Part shown: one piece after another, positions 36,301 to 46,930 of the stretch
Layout: each line of letters begins with the position of its first letter
Position numbering within the stretch: the first letter of the stretch is position 1
Origin: Arachis hypogaea
Lineage: Eukaryota; Streptophyta; Magnoliopsida; Fabales; Fabaceae
Direction of reading: 5' to 3'
Assembly (NCBI RefSeq): GCF_003086295.3
Contig: NC_092051.1
Span: 8,176,810-8,240,809, forward strand
DNA: 64,000 nucleotides
The notes under the pieces: model-generated
What the model saw: the letters and a program-made list of their open reading frames with translations, nothing else
Told to the model about the DNA's origin: nothing
Databases searched by the model: none
Translations under genes and position numbers: made by a program

Positions 36301-39098
36301 TATATGCAGTTAACTTCACGTGAAATTGATAGCTGAGAGTGATCAGATGATAATTTAGTTAAACCTATCAAATTATTTAACGACTCTCAACTATCAACTT
36401 CACATAAAATTAACTGCACATGAGTTTTCACTATATATAAATGTATAATAATTTATATCATTTTTTTACATTTTTTATAATATAACAAATAAATTGTTTA
36501 ATTTTTTTATTAATTATTTTTAATATTAAAAATACAATGTATAAAAAAATGTGCATAAAGCAAGTTAGTACATATTTCTAGTTACATAAAGCATTTTTTT
36601 TATAGTCAATCAATAAAAAAATTTTGTACATACATATCTTAACAGATTAACCGTATTATCATTTATATTATGCATCCACACTCATCTAAACCTGATTTTC
36701 TTTTTAGGTCGATACTTTATTTCTTTGTACAAGAATCATCAGCTGTAGTTGGTCGACCTTATTTTTTTTTGTTTCGATAAAAGATCCAAAAATAACATTT
36801 TTCTGTGCAAGAGAATAATATCAACAATAGATTTCTAATGTTTATGAAATATTGTGATACAATTATAAATGTGGACTTGACATCTGTAGTTAGATATTTT
36901 CTTTACTCTTTAGACACTATGTATTATTAATTTATTATTGTTTTGAAACTTACAATGTTTCTGCAGCTTGTAGTTGTCTTAGTCCCATTGAGTGTTACAT
37001 TTCCAGTGATTCTAACATTGCCGCCAAGCCTTCCTGAATCAAAGGGGAATTAATGTGATTTTTAAAAAGAACTTATAAGAAAAAAAAAAGGGAGAGAATT
37101 TGGAAACTTTTAAGCTTTTTTTTTTTCTTAAAAAAATAATTAATTTAATTGTTAAAATCAAGTCATGGAATAAGTCTTGTTTCTCATATGCTTGAGAAAT
37201 CCACATTCAGAGAGAGTATAAGAAATTCTTTTTTAAAAAGAAATAATACATAATAGAGAACATACGATCAATATTCAATATATCTTCCTATTTTTTTTTG
37301 CCAAATTCAAATAAAATTACAATGACAAAAACACACACACATAATATTAGATTCTCTTTGTTTTTGGTGAACAAATAAAATTACAAATTTGAGTGACAGA
37401 GAAAGAAAGTGGACTTTTAGGGGTAAGAAATATATTTTTTTAGGTTGCTGTGCTACTAAAAAGTGGTAATTATTGTCAGATTTATGGTCGAATTTTACGA
37501 CAAATATTATCATCGAATCCTGTGACGGTTTAATGTACAATTTTGTCGAGCTTAAATATTACCATTAAATTCGTATTTTCGCAAGAAAATTCAATAATAA
37601 CAAATGGCGCATAATGTCTTTAAATTGACACGCATTTTAAATAAGATAATTTTAGATTATTATAAAAATAACCGATATCAATAATTAGTCAGGAGAGATT
37701 TATTTTTTCGTCAAAATTAGTGTTAGTTAATTATATTAGTGTATTAATAATGTGTCTATTAATTTTGATGTAATGTTAATATAAAGCAGTTTTACATGTG
37801 TATTTAATTCCGTATTCCCACGTTGACAGAAATAACTGTTTTTTTTATATTGATAGTGTGAATGGTCATTCAAAATAATAAATATGATTAAAAAATTGTA
37901 TAAAATATTTTATATTATCAGTGCATCAAAATTAAATTTTAAGTATAATATATACTAAAACTAAAAAGATTGTGGATTCAATTCTTAAACTTAACAAAAT
38001 ATTTTTATAGATTATACATATAATAAAAGGTATTTTAAGAAAAAAAATATACACTAATTATTTTTCATGTTCCATTATATATAGTAAATTAACAAAAATT
38101 ATTTTTAATATGATGCATGAATATGAAAATTAGAAATAAAAATAAAAATAAAAATCATACCCATCGATTTTTATTATTTATTGTTTTAAAGAAAATTAGA
38201 AATTGCATCTAGTTTCATTATTTAATATTTTTTAAATAAGAAATTGCACACATCCACTTATCTTTTTATTTTTTTAACAATTAGAAATCGCATCCATTGA
38301 TTTTTTAATTTAAAAAAAAAAATCAGAAATTGCCCTAAATTTTCCTTATATCAGCTTTTATATTACAGTATTAAAACTCTAAAAAAATTCAATATTTTTT
38401 ACTTTTACCAAAAAAAAAAATCATATATAAAAAAATAAAAAAGTTCCCGTAGATTAATCTATATAAGTAATAAGAGTGTGATGGATTACAAACCATATAT
38501 ACTATGAACAAAATATACTAGACATACAAAAATATTATGTGTATATAAAAAATATTATATATTTTAATATAAATAATAAGCAATAAATTTGGTGATTGAT
38601 TTTATATATATCTATAAAAGATGGTTGATCAGAAAAAGATAACAAATGAATCATGGTTAAGAAGTGATGGCTGAAAGCAAAATGATTATATAAAACATAT
38701 AAATAATGGGATAAAAATTTATGTACAGTTGATAAATGAGAGTTGTTAAATAAAAAGCTATTAACTATTAATTTCACGTAAAATTAACTGCACCTGAGTT
38801 TTCAACTATAAATGAGTATGAATGAGTAGATACCAGCAAGAGCATCAAGGAAAGTGGATTTGCCAGCACCAGAAGGACCAATTAGAGCCATGATTCTGTT
38901 TGGTTCAGCATATCCACTTATTCCATTCAACACTTTCTTCCTTCTTTCATTACTATAACTGCTTACTACTTCCACTTCCAAATTCTCCCAAACCAAGCAC
39001 ACTTCTCTAATATTATTATCACTCTCCATGATTGCACCACCATCATGCAACTCCATTGTTGTTGGAGCCATAATAACAGGCAACATGCATGTACACAT
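33384..39098 (-). CDS. ABCG (WBC) half-size transporter, gene A, 9 exons
   Basis: ABCG half-transporters dimerise in the plasma membrane and export lipids or related compounds, such as cutin and wax precursors in the ABCG11/12/15-type clade this resembles. Exons from 5' to 3': 38834-39098, 36954-37033, 35197-35658, 34904-35023, 34680-34811, 34330-34608, 33980-34252, 33790-33897 and 33384-33620, all GT-AG, giving 651 residues without a break. Walker [10 protein letters not shown] is in exon 1, signature [14 protein letters not shown] and Walker [14 protein letters not shown] are in exon 3, and the H-loop SIHQ follows. Exons 6-9 carry the membrane domain ([53 protein letters not shown]). The signature has Lys where most ABCGs have Gly or Ser. 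The stop TGA is at 33384-33386. Another Met at residue 11 is possible. Its promoter was rearranged (see 38616-46855). Confidence 0.93.
33929..33957. repeat. possible SINE 5' remnant in ABCG gene A intron 7
   Basis: 'aacttagattagtcgagtga' matches the head of the SINE-like sequence at 43831 (aacttagattgatcgagtg). Only the first ~30 bases are present, ending close to the exon 7 donor. Confidence 0.35.
35727..36040. repeat. rearranged copy of the 1.2-kb TIR family in ABCG gene A intron 2
   Basis: 35731-35852 is a ~120-bp palindrome made of two opposed left ends (TGTGTTTGGATTACAGTTTA ... TAAACTGTAATCCAAACACA). It is followed by 'tagctaaaagcccattaaaa' and a typical right end (tttcccaaacacacc) as in 6405-6585. 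Confidence 0.75.
36287..36440. repeat. palindromic MITE in ABCG gene A intron 2
   Basis: An inverted repeat built on 'gcagttaacttcacgtgaaa' and its complement 'cataaaattaactgcacatg', with 'tgatagctgagagtgatcag' and 'gactctcaactatcaa' further in. Relatives with 'aattaactgcacctgagttt' lie at 38712-38810 and its duplicate 44010-44112. Confidence 0.7.
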
Positions 39099-39274
39099 CT
39101 TGTCTTTATGTTATGTTTATATATACAGCTGTCTACATATTTAAATGAAATACATGTTTAAATTGATATTCAATTTGTATATTTCTTCAATTTAAGTTTG
39201 AAAAAGCAAAACAATAAAAAATAAAAAATTTTAAAACCACAATTAAATTATTAATAGTGATAGGTGCAAAATAT

Positions 39275-39600
39275 ATATAAGTAAAGAAAAAGTATAGGGT
39301 ACTAACATATTATTTGTCAATTTATTGTCAATAATAATTAATTATTATATTTTAAACACATATATAAAGAGACACATCTAGAAAATATATCTATAAAGAC
39401 ACTTCTATTAAACACAGTCATAAAAAAGACATTTTTATTAGACACATCCACGAAGACACTTTCATTAAACACAATTATAAATAAGAGTTGATAGAAGTTG
39501 ACAGAATACTGTTGGTAACATAGCGAGACCGATAAGTAAAACACTGAATCTACGAGATTACAAACATTATTTTTTTAAAATGTTACGTGAATACTAAAAA
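39275..39600. repeat. ~320-bp indel present only in duplication unit 1
   Basis: Unit 2 lacks this stretch at about 45805-45830. It contains degenerate repeats of the form 'gacact-tattaaacaca' (five near 39360-39475). It lies 180-500 bases upstream of the ABCG gene A start codon, so it is part of the present promoter. Confidence 0.6.
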
Positions 39601-40476
39601 TTAACTATTAAATTAGTCACTGTATTTATTTTTATGTATGTATGCATAATTTTAATTTTTTTTCGTCTTAAATTTAAATTAATACTAATTAACTTTTTTT
39701 TTTCACATAAAAGTTTTGATCATCTAATATTACCCATAATAAATTCTCTGACAAAATGACAAGAACCTAACAAGCATTTAATAATCGAAGAAAGTGATGA
39801 AAAATATGAAAATATAATAATACTACTATTTAATTTGATGGAGCACATTTAACATATTTTTGTTTTCATATACAAACATGATTTAAGAAGAAAAGTTCTC
39901 AACCAAATTAGTATTGAACCGACAACAGAGAAAAGTCAAAACTTACAATCAATTCCAAATTAAGAACTTAAATTGATATATACCTAACTTAAGTTCTCAA
40001 CAGACTTAATTTTTTTAGAAACACTTCACGTCAGTTTTATTTCTTAACAAATTTTAATTATTAAATTATTTAAGTTCTTCTTATTAAATTATTTGTTCAT
40101 ATATATAAAATGATTAATTTGAGAATTTTAAATTTTTGTAGTTTTTATTTTTTTCTTTAAATATTAATAGCGACTGAACTACTAACAGAATAAAATATTG
40201 TGGCGTGTTTAGAATACAATAAAATTGAAATTGAATTGATTCCAAAATTAAATTATTTGTTTGAAATGAATAAAAAATAAGAATCGAAGTCATTTGTAAA
40301 GCTCATACATTTATATTATAACTAAATTTAAATGAGTTAATAGCCAAAATCGTCTCTAAAAGATACTTCGATCTCCATTTCGGTCTTTGAAAGACAAAAT
40401 TAATCGAAATCGTCTCCGAAAGATACACGACTTGGTTACGTTAGTCCTTCCGTCAGTTGGATGACGAAGTGTCACG

Positions 40477-40525
40477 TTAAGTGCCACGTGGCATGATGAC
40501 GTAGTGAGTTAATGCCACGTGTCAC
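40477..40525. promoter_or_regulatory. ACGT-core motifs in the left arm of the foldback element
   Basis: GTGCCACGTGGCATG (40480-40494) and GCCACGTGTCAC (about 40512) are perfect G-box/ABRE-type CACGTG sites, which bind bZIP and bHLH factors. They lie about 1.4 kb upstream of the ABCG gene A start. Regulatory effect is inference. Confidence 0.45.
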
Positions 40526-40847
40526 TTGACATGTAAAAAAGTTATTTATAATCAAAATAATCCTCGAAAGTTCAGACGTAAGTCATTTTTATCCCTAAAT
40601 TTTTAAAAATTAATCAAATTAATCCTTATATTTTTTTTTATTTTTTCTTGATAATATTAAATTTAAAATATTTTTTGATGCTACTAATTTTAATAGAAAT
40701 GTAATTGATAAACAAAAAATTATTAATTGTATCTTTTCTTCTTAAAATTTTTTTCAATAAAATTATCTCTCTCTTTTAATTCTTCTCAAAATCTCTCTTA
40801 TTCTTTTCGATTCTAAAACATTTTTCTTACATTATTACATTTTGCTG

Positions 40848-40849
<2 letters not shown>

Positions 40850-40885
<36 letters not shown>

Positions 40886-41131
40886 TCAAAATTAAAATGT
40901 ATGTATTTGTTAACCTAAACAAAGTTATATGCTCAAAATTAAAATTTATGTATGTTAACTTAAACAAAGTTATACCACTATTTTTTTCTACTACATCTTT
41001 TTTTTTTTTCCATTACGGTATTACTTACATATAGGGTGTAATGGTAGTGATATTAAAAGTCAAAATTTAAGAAGATCCACAAATTTTGCTTCAATTTCAA
41101 ACTTTATAAAATATTAAAAATTTGTTGCTTA

Positions 41132-41200
<69 letters not shown>

Positions 41201-41411
41201 GCTAAACGAATTGCTTCTTAAGCGTACTACATGCAAAGATCATAATAAATTTTTGTGTGCTTCGTATGTTTGAGATAGATTATATAATTTTTCTTTTAAT
41301 ATAACTACCATTACATCCTATATGTAAGTAATACCGTAATGGGAAAAAAATGTAGTAAAAAAAATGGTATAACTTTGTTTAAGTTAATAAATGCATACAT
41401 TTCAATTTTGA

Positions 41412-41502
<91 letters not shown>
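40850..41502. repeat. (TA)n and (ATT)n microsatellites in the foldback arms and loop
   Basis: TA tracts at 40850-40884 and 41413-41502 occupy matching positions in opposite arms, and an ATT tract of about 21 units at 41132-41196 lies in the loop. Confidence 0.95.
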
Positions 41503-41503
<1 letters not shown>

Positions 41504-41683
41504 CAGCAAACTTAATAATGTAAGAAAAAGATTTTAAAATAGAAAAGAATAAGAGAGATTTCGAGAAGAATTAAAGGAGAGAGATAATTTTATTAAAAAA
41601 AATTTAAGAAGAAAAGATACAATTACTAATTTTTTGTTTGTCAATTACATTTCTATTAAAATTAGTAGTATAAAAAAAATTTT

Positions 41684-43292
41684 TGTTGAGTTAAAAAATT
41701 AACTAAATTAATTAATGATGACAAACATTAATTTATTGAAAAAATTAACTAATTAGTTTTAATTATTTTGGTTAAAGTGATGCAAGCCAAAAATTCAACA
41801 TTCAGCTGCAGTCCAAATTGGATGAAATTAAAACAAGGCTGGTGGACTACAACTAAATAGAAGCCCAAAAAAAAACAAAACAAGGAATCAAACGAGTCAA
41901 GCAAATCAAACCCGATCCAAGCCCATATCCATTATTCCAAGCTGATTCTTCTAATGTGCTCTCACACCAAAAGCAACGTACACTTTTTCCTGCTTTGGCC
42001 AGAACTTAAAGAAAGTGAGAGAGAGCTTCTTCCATAAGTCATTCACCAAAGAAGCAAGAGAGAGAATGTTAAGCAAATAGTAGAAGTCTAATCACTCACA
42101 TCAATCTGTATTAAGAAGAAGTCAGAAGCTAAAGGTGATTTTATTTCCTTCTACATGCATCTTATTTTCTTCTCTTCATCTTCAACTATCTGCTACTCCA
42201 TATTAGGATACATGGGAAAGATAAAGTTTGTTCTTCCCTGTTGTGCATCTACGGTCACAAGTGAGTCTTGGGGACCAAGTAGCTTCTCAATGGCCAGGAT
42301 CTGGATTTACCATTGAGGATATTTGTTTTAGCTTTTCTATGGCTTTCGGTCAACAAAAAGAGGTCAGAACCAAAGTTTTTACTCTAAGGATTAATGGGAA
42401 AAAGTGAGATGGTGGGTTGGTGAAGCACAAGACTCAACAAGTTGACCTAGGGAGAACAACCCAGCAACATGCAAGGAGATAAAAGAATATTTCTGTTCAT
42501 TCAGAAAGCAAGCAGAAATAACCAGTGTTCTTGAAGTGTATTTTATAAGAAGTGTTCCCTGAAGAAATTCATCTACTTGGATAGTGCTTTGTTTCAAAGA
42601 AGCATTCCGCCAAAATGAAGAACTGAATTAGAGACATGCAAATCTGGTTTATCACATAGCAAATAGGCTGTTGAAGAAGTCAATCTCCTTCATATTTTAT
42701 AGATTGTAATTTACTTTTTAATGTTTATCTTTCTGTAATTTCTTGAGTGAAAAAGCATATTGAGAGAGTTCAAGTAAAAGCCAATGAGTGAAAAGAGGCT
42801 GAGTGATACACTGGAGAGAAAAGCCTGGAGTTATTTCAGATTTCTTTAGGCAAGTATGTGTCTTGTATCTTGTACCTGTGAGGTATCCCTTTCTTAGTTA
42901 GGTTAGCACTAAGAGTGAATAGTTAAGTATTAGTATAGCCAAAGTCAAGTTAGGATAGAACTTGAGTGTGAAAGAATTGTGTCAATCCTATGGAATTGGT
43001 GTATGTAATATTTTAACTATAGTGAAAATTCCACCACTGTTGTGGTGGAGACTGGATGTAGGTTGCATAGCACAAGGCAATCGAATCAGGATACATGATG
43101 GTGTTAGCTTTTCTCTTCTCTGCTCTGTCCTGTTTTCTAATATTCATGAGACAAAATAAAATTGTCTCATAAATTTTTCGCTGCTGAGTTCAAACAGATT
43201 TAAAGTGCAAATCAGTTTTAAAGGGTTAAGTTTATTAACACAAAAGAAGGTCATAGATTCAACCCCCTTCTCTAAACCTTCTACAACCTTCA
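41684..43292. mobile_element. 1.6-kb solo LTR nested in the foldback element
   Basis: It starts TGTTGAG and ends CCTTCA, with the 5-bp repeats ATTTT (41679-41683) and ATTTC (43293-43297) outside. The opposite arm of the host element (near 40665-40700) gives the uninterrupted sequence. The end 'caacccccttctctaaacc' just before the terminus resembles LTR ends of Sireviruses and related copia elements; that family call is tentative. No internal retroelement sequence is present, so this is one LTR left after recombination. Short ORFs in it look random. Confidence 0.85.
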
Positions 43293-43444
43293 ATTTCAAA
43301 TTTAATATTATAAAAAAATAAAAAAATATATATATATATAAGGACTAATTTGATTAATTTTTAAAATTTTAGGGATGAAAATGACTTACATTTGAACTTT
43401 CAAGGACTATTTTGATTATAAATAACTTTTTTACATGTCAAGTG

Positions 43445-43580
43445 ACACGTGGCGTGATTGATCTGACACATGGCATGCTAGGTGTCACTGATCTGACACG
43501 TCAACCAATCATCCTGTGACACGTGGCATTAACCCATCATGTCATCATGCCACGTGGCACTTAACGTGACACGTCACCAT
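43445..43580. promoter_or_regulatory. cluster of ACGTGGC motifs in the right foldback arm
   Basis: ACACGTGGC occurs near 43446 and 43520, CCACGTGGCAC near 43551, and GACACGT near 43495 and 43568. The array is longer than in the left arm, with extra 'gatctgacac' repeats, so it grew after the element formed or arrived. Confidence 0.45.
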
Positions 43581-43830
43581 CCAACTGACATAAGGACTAA
43601 CGTGACCAAGTCGTGTATCTTTTGGGGACGATTTCGATTAATTTTGTCTTTCAAAGGCCAAAATGGAGATCGAGGTATTTTTCAGGAACAATTTTAACTA
43701 TTAACTCAAATTTAAATTCTTCATTTTCTATGGTATTAATATAAAATAAATCATTTTTGAAAATAAAAAAAAAAGATGTGGTAAAGGTCCAGTGACATTC
43801 TAGTAGTGAATAGAGACGGTGACAGGGATC

Positions 43831-43919
43831 AACTTAGATTGATCGAGTGCTCAATTCACTTGTTCGCTTGAGTAAATATTAGGAGTTTGAATTCCGTCTT
43901 GTGCAACCTATTAACCAAA
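43831..43919 (+). repeat. SINE, 5' part, cut by the tandem-duplication junction
   Basis: 'aacttagattgatcgagtgc', then 'ggagtttgaattccg' and 'cttgtgcaacctatt' form the tRNA-like head (A and B boxes). The SINE stops at the junction with the second ABCG copy. Confidence 0.65.
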
Positions 43920-44136
43920 AGATGGTTGATCAGAAAAAGATAACAAATGAATCATGGTTAAGAAGTGATGGCTGAAAGCAAAATGATTATGTAAAGTATA
44001 TAAATGGGGTGGAAATTCAGGTGCAGTTGATAAATGAGAGTTGCTAGATAAAAAATTTATTAATTATTAACTTCACGTAAAGTTAGTTAACTGCACCTGA
44101 ATTTTTAAGTATAAATAATTATGAATGAGTAGATAC

Positions 44137-44600
44137 CAGCAAGAGCATCAAGGAAAGTGAATTTGTCAGCACCAGAAGGACCAATTAGAGCCATGATTCT
44201 TTTTGGTTCAACATATCCACTTATTCCGTTTAACACTTTCTTCCTTCTTTCACGTGTGTGTGTTTCGATTACAGTCCGTTTGCATAAAATTAATTTTGCA
44301 AACTTGATTTTGATTAAAAATAAGTTTGTGTTAAAGTAATTTATGATTGGTAATTTTTGTATCAAAATGGATTATAGTAAAATAAATATTGTTTGACTTA
44401 TACCATTCAAAATCACTTTTAGATAAAAAAAATTACTAAAATAGACATCAACTTAAATTTTTTTTATATTATCCTATTATTTTAATTTAGATATTTAAAT
44501 AGATCTTATTAATTAATTTTATAATAAAACTAATATTTACTTACTAAAATAAAAATAACATATAAAAATAGACAAAATATATTTTTAAATAAATAAATAA

Positions 44601-44653
<53 letters not shown>

Positions 44654-45620
44654 CAAATATGTTACATAAGAATATTTAATCAAATATGTTATATTTTTTA
44701 AGTATTAAATGTTATTTTAGTATTTTTTACATCGTACTCTTATTCTAGTACTCTCAATAATCTTATTCTTAATATTAATTTGGAATCCAACTTTTATAAT
44801 TTTATTATTATCTATGATTAATTTTTTATTTAATTTATTTTTTTTAATGGAATCATAATCAATATTATAAAAAATTACACTAAAACATAATATACGAGAA
44901 TTACAATTATAAAAGAGAGTACTAAAAATAATAAAAAAATTAAATATTTACTTTATAGTGATTGAAACAAATCTAAAAGTTCTTGATGATATATTTATAT
45001 AATATATTTTTAGTATTTTTAGTACTCTTTTTTTAGTATGTTATAATTTTTTACTATTATTATTTACAGTTAATTTTTTTATTTAATTTACTTTACCTAA
45101 TAGAATCAATAAATCATATTATAAAAAGATAATAACAAATATAATACACAAAAATCACAATTATAAAAGTGTATAATGTTAAACAAACAGTTGAAAAAAA
45201 ATAAAAATAATAAATAATAGAAAAATAGAGCTCATATAAATAGAAATAACAAGAACTTTATAAATAATACAATAACATATATAAAGGATAAAGTTGGTAA
45301 AAAGTAAATAAATTGTTAGTATCTATGTCTATAAGCCCGTTAAGAAAATGTATAAGCTAAAAATAGTTGCTTCTTGTAAACGTGAATTTAACAGCAAATT
45401 TATGAAAAAAAAAAATACCAAACCAAAAGTTGAAGCTTTCAAGAAATTTAAACGTGCTTCTTTCCAAACACACCCTATAACTGCTTACTACTTCCACTTC
45501 CAAATCCTCCCAAACCAAGCACACTTTTCTAATATTATTATCACTCTCCATGATTGCACCACCATCATGCAACTCCATTGTTGTTGGAGCCATAATAACA
45601 GGCAACATGCATGTACACAT
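44137..45620 (-). pseudogene. duplicated ABCG exon 1, split by a TIR element
   Basis: 45476-45620 and 44137-44252 together match exon 1 of gene A, from the [12 protein letters not shown] start to the donor site. The P-loop has mutated to GPSGADKFT from GPSGAGKST, losing the Gly and Ser needed for ATP binding, and the 1.2-kb insertion splits the reading frame. With no following exons of its own it cannot make a transporter, though transcripts starting here could in principle splice over unit 1. Confidence 0.9.
44253..45475. mobile_element. 1.2-kb TIR element, second copy, inside the dead ABCG exon
   Basis: The left end reads GTGTGTTTCGATTACAG and the right end CCAAACACACCC. The interior order matches 5389-6585 (such as 'ggattatagtaaaataaat' and 'gtataatgt-aaacaa-cag'). 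Exon 1 of gene A at 38940-38975 is the empty site; four bases (ttac) of it are missing here. A TA tract sits at 44605-44650. Confidence 0.85.
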
Positions 45621-46614
45621 CTTGTCTTTATGTTATGTTTATATATATAGCTGTCTACATATTTAAATCAAGTATTACATAAACAGGCATGTTTAAATTG
45701 ATATTCAATTTGTATATTTCTTAAATTTAAGTTTGAAAAAGCAAAACAATAAAAAATTTTAAACCACAATTAAATTATTAATTAATAGTGATAGGTGCAA
45801 AATATATATATATTATACAAATAACTAATTTAATTATTAATTTTTTATGTATACATAATTTTAATTTTTTTCGTCTTAAATTTAAATTAATACTAATTAA
45901 CTTTTTTTTTTCACATAAAAGTTTTGATCATCTAATATTACCCATAATAAATTCTATGACAAAATGACAAGAACCTAACAAGCATTTAATAATCGAAGAA
46001 AGTGATGAAAATATAATAATACTACTATTTAATTTGATGGAGCACATTTAACATATTCTTGTTTTCATATACAAACATGATTAGTCACCAAAAAAATATA
46101 CAAACATGATTTAAGAAGAAAAGTTCTCAACCAAATTAGTATTGAACCGACAACAGAGAAAAGTCAAAACTTACAATCAATTAGAGGCAAGCATATATAG
46201 CCAAAGAACTTAAATTGATATGATATATACCTAACTTAAGTTCTCAACAGACTTACTTTTTTTAGAAACACTTCACGTCAGTTTTATTTCTTTACAAATT
46301 TTAATTATTAAATTATTTAAGTTCTTCTTATTAAATTATTTGTTCATATATATATAAAATGATTAATTTGAGAATTTTAAATTTTTGTAGTTTTTATTTT
46401 CTTATTAAATATTAATAGCGACTGAACTACTAACCGAATAAAATATTGTGGCGTGTTTAGAATACAATAAAATTGAAATTGAATTGATTCCAAAATTAAT
46501 TATTTGTTTGAAATGGATAAAAAATAAGAATTGAATTCATTTGTAAAGCTCATACATTTATATTATAACTAAATTTAAATTCTTCATTTTCTATGGTATT
46601 AATATAAAATAAAT

Positions 46615-46702
46615 CGCCAATGAGTAATAGCTCAAATGGCATAGTCTTCCTATATTCAATTAAGAGGTTGCGGGTTCGAGTCTTTTATTTTTGGTAAAAA
46701 AA
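46615..46702 (+). mobile_element. 88-bp tRNA-derived SINE insertion
   Basis: The head has A-box-like TAGCTCAAATGG and B-box GGTTCGAGTC, and the tail is T-rich then A-rich. A perfect 14-bp direct repeat, AATATAAAATAAAT, flanks it (46601-46614 and 46703-46716). Duplication unit 1 has a single copy of this target at about 43736-43750, the empty site. Confidence 0.85.
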
Positions 46703-46763
46703 AATATAAAATAAATTATTTTTGAAAAAAAAAAAAGATGTGGTAAAGGTTCAGTGGCATTCT

Positions 46764-46930
46764 TAGATTTGTCAAGTAGTGCTTAACTCACTCATTCGTT
46801 TGAGTAAATTTTGGAGTTTAAATTTCGTCATGTACAACCTATTGACCAGAAGTAAATCCTTAAATGAATTTCTGATTCACAACGGATTAATTCTTGGTTT
46901 ATTAGATTGGAGAATACCATGAACAATAAA
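46764..46930 (+). repeat. full-length SINE at the end of duplication unit 2
   Basis: The same head as 43831-43919, but it continues with 'ccttaaatgaatttctgatt', 'cacaacggattaattcttgg' and 'ggagaataccatgaacaa', then an A-rich tail. It shows that the duplication breakpoint fell inside this SINE. Confidence 0.7.

Larger units (their letters stand above)
40334..43707. mobile_element. 3.4-kb MULE-like foldback element in the ABCG gene A promoter
   Basis: The ends GAGTTAATAG and CTATTAACTC are inverted, and the 10-bp AAATTTAAAT flanks both sides (40324-40333 and 43708-43717). Duplication unit 2 has a single AAATTTAAAT at 46571-46580, the empty site. The inverted arms are ~730 bp: 40334-41063 pairs with 41305-41683 plus 43293-43707. 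The loop holds an (ATT)n tract. The right arm is split by a solo LTR. No transposase is present. Confidence 0.9.
38616..43919. repeat. tandem duplication unit 1 (live exon 1 and promoter of ABCG gene A)
   Basis: After removing inserts at 40334-43707 (with its target repeat) and about 39275-39600, this unit aligns along its length with 43917-46855. It begins 'aaaagatggttgatcagaaa' and ends inside a SINE at the junction 'ctattaaccaaaag'. The ancestral unit was about 1.9 kb or less. It holds ABCG exon 1, a MITE, ~1.2 kb of promoter and a SINE head. Confidence 0.88.
43917..46855. repeat. tandem duplication unit 2 (dead exon 1 and promoter copy)
   Basis: The second copy of the segment at 38616. 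It carries two insertions absent from unit 1: the 1.2-kb TIR element (about 44253-45475) and an 88-bp SINE (46615-46702). No downstream ABCG exons follow it on the minus strand except those of unit 1. Confidence 0.88.

Noticed and set aside
41132..41196. CRISPR-like or satellite array
   Set aside because: Simple (ATT)n microsatellite in the loop of a foldback element.
42391..43159. short ORFs in the solo LTR
   Set aside because: They lie in an LTR on both strands with no recognisable domains.
46615..46702. tRNA gene
   Set aside because: A and B boxes are present but the acceptor stem and anticodon arm do not form; flanking 14-bp repeats show a SINE.
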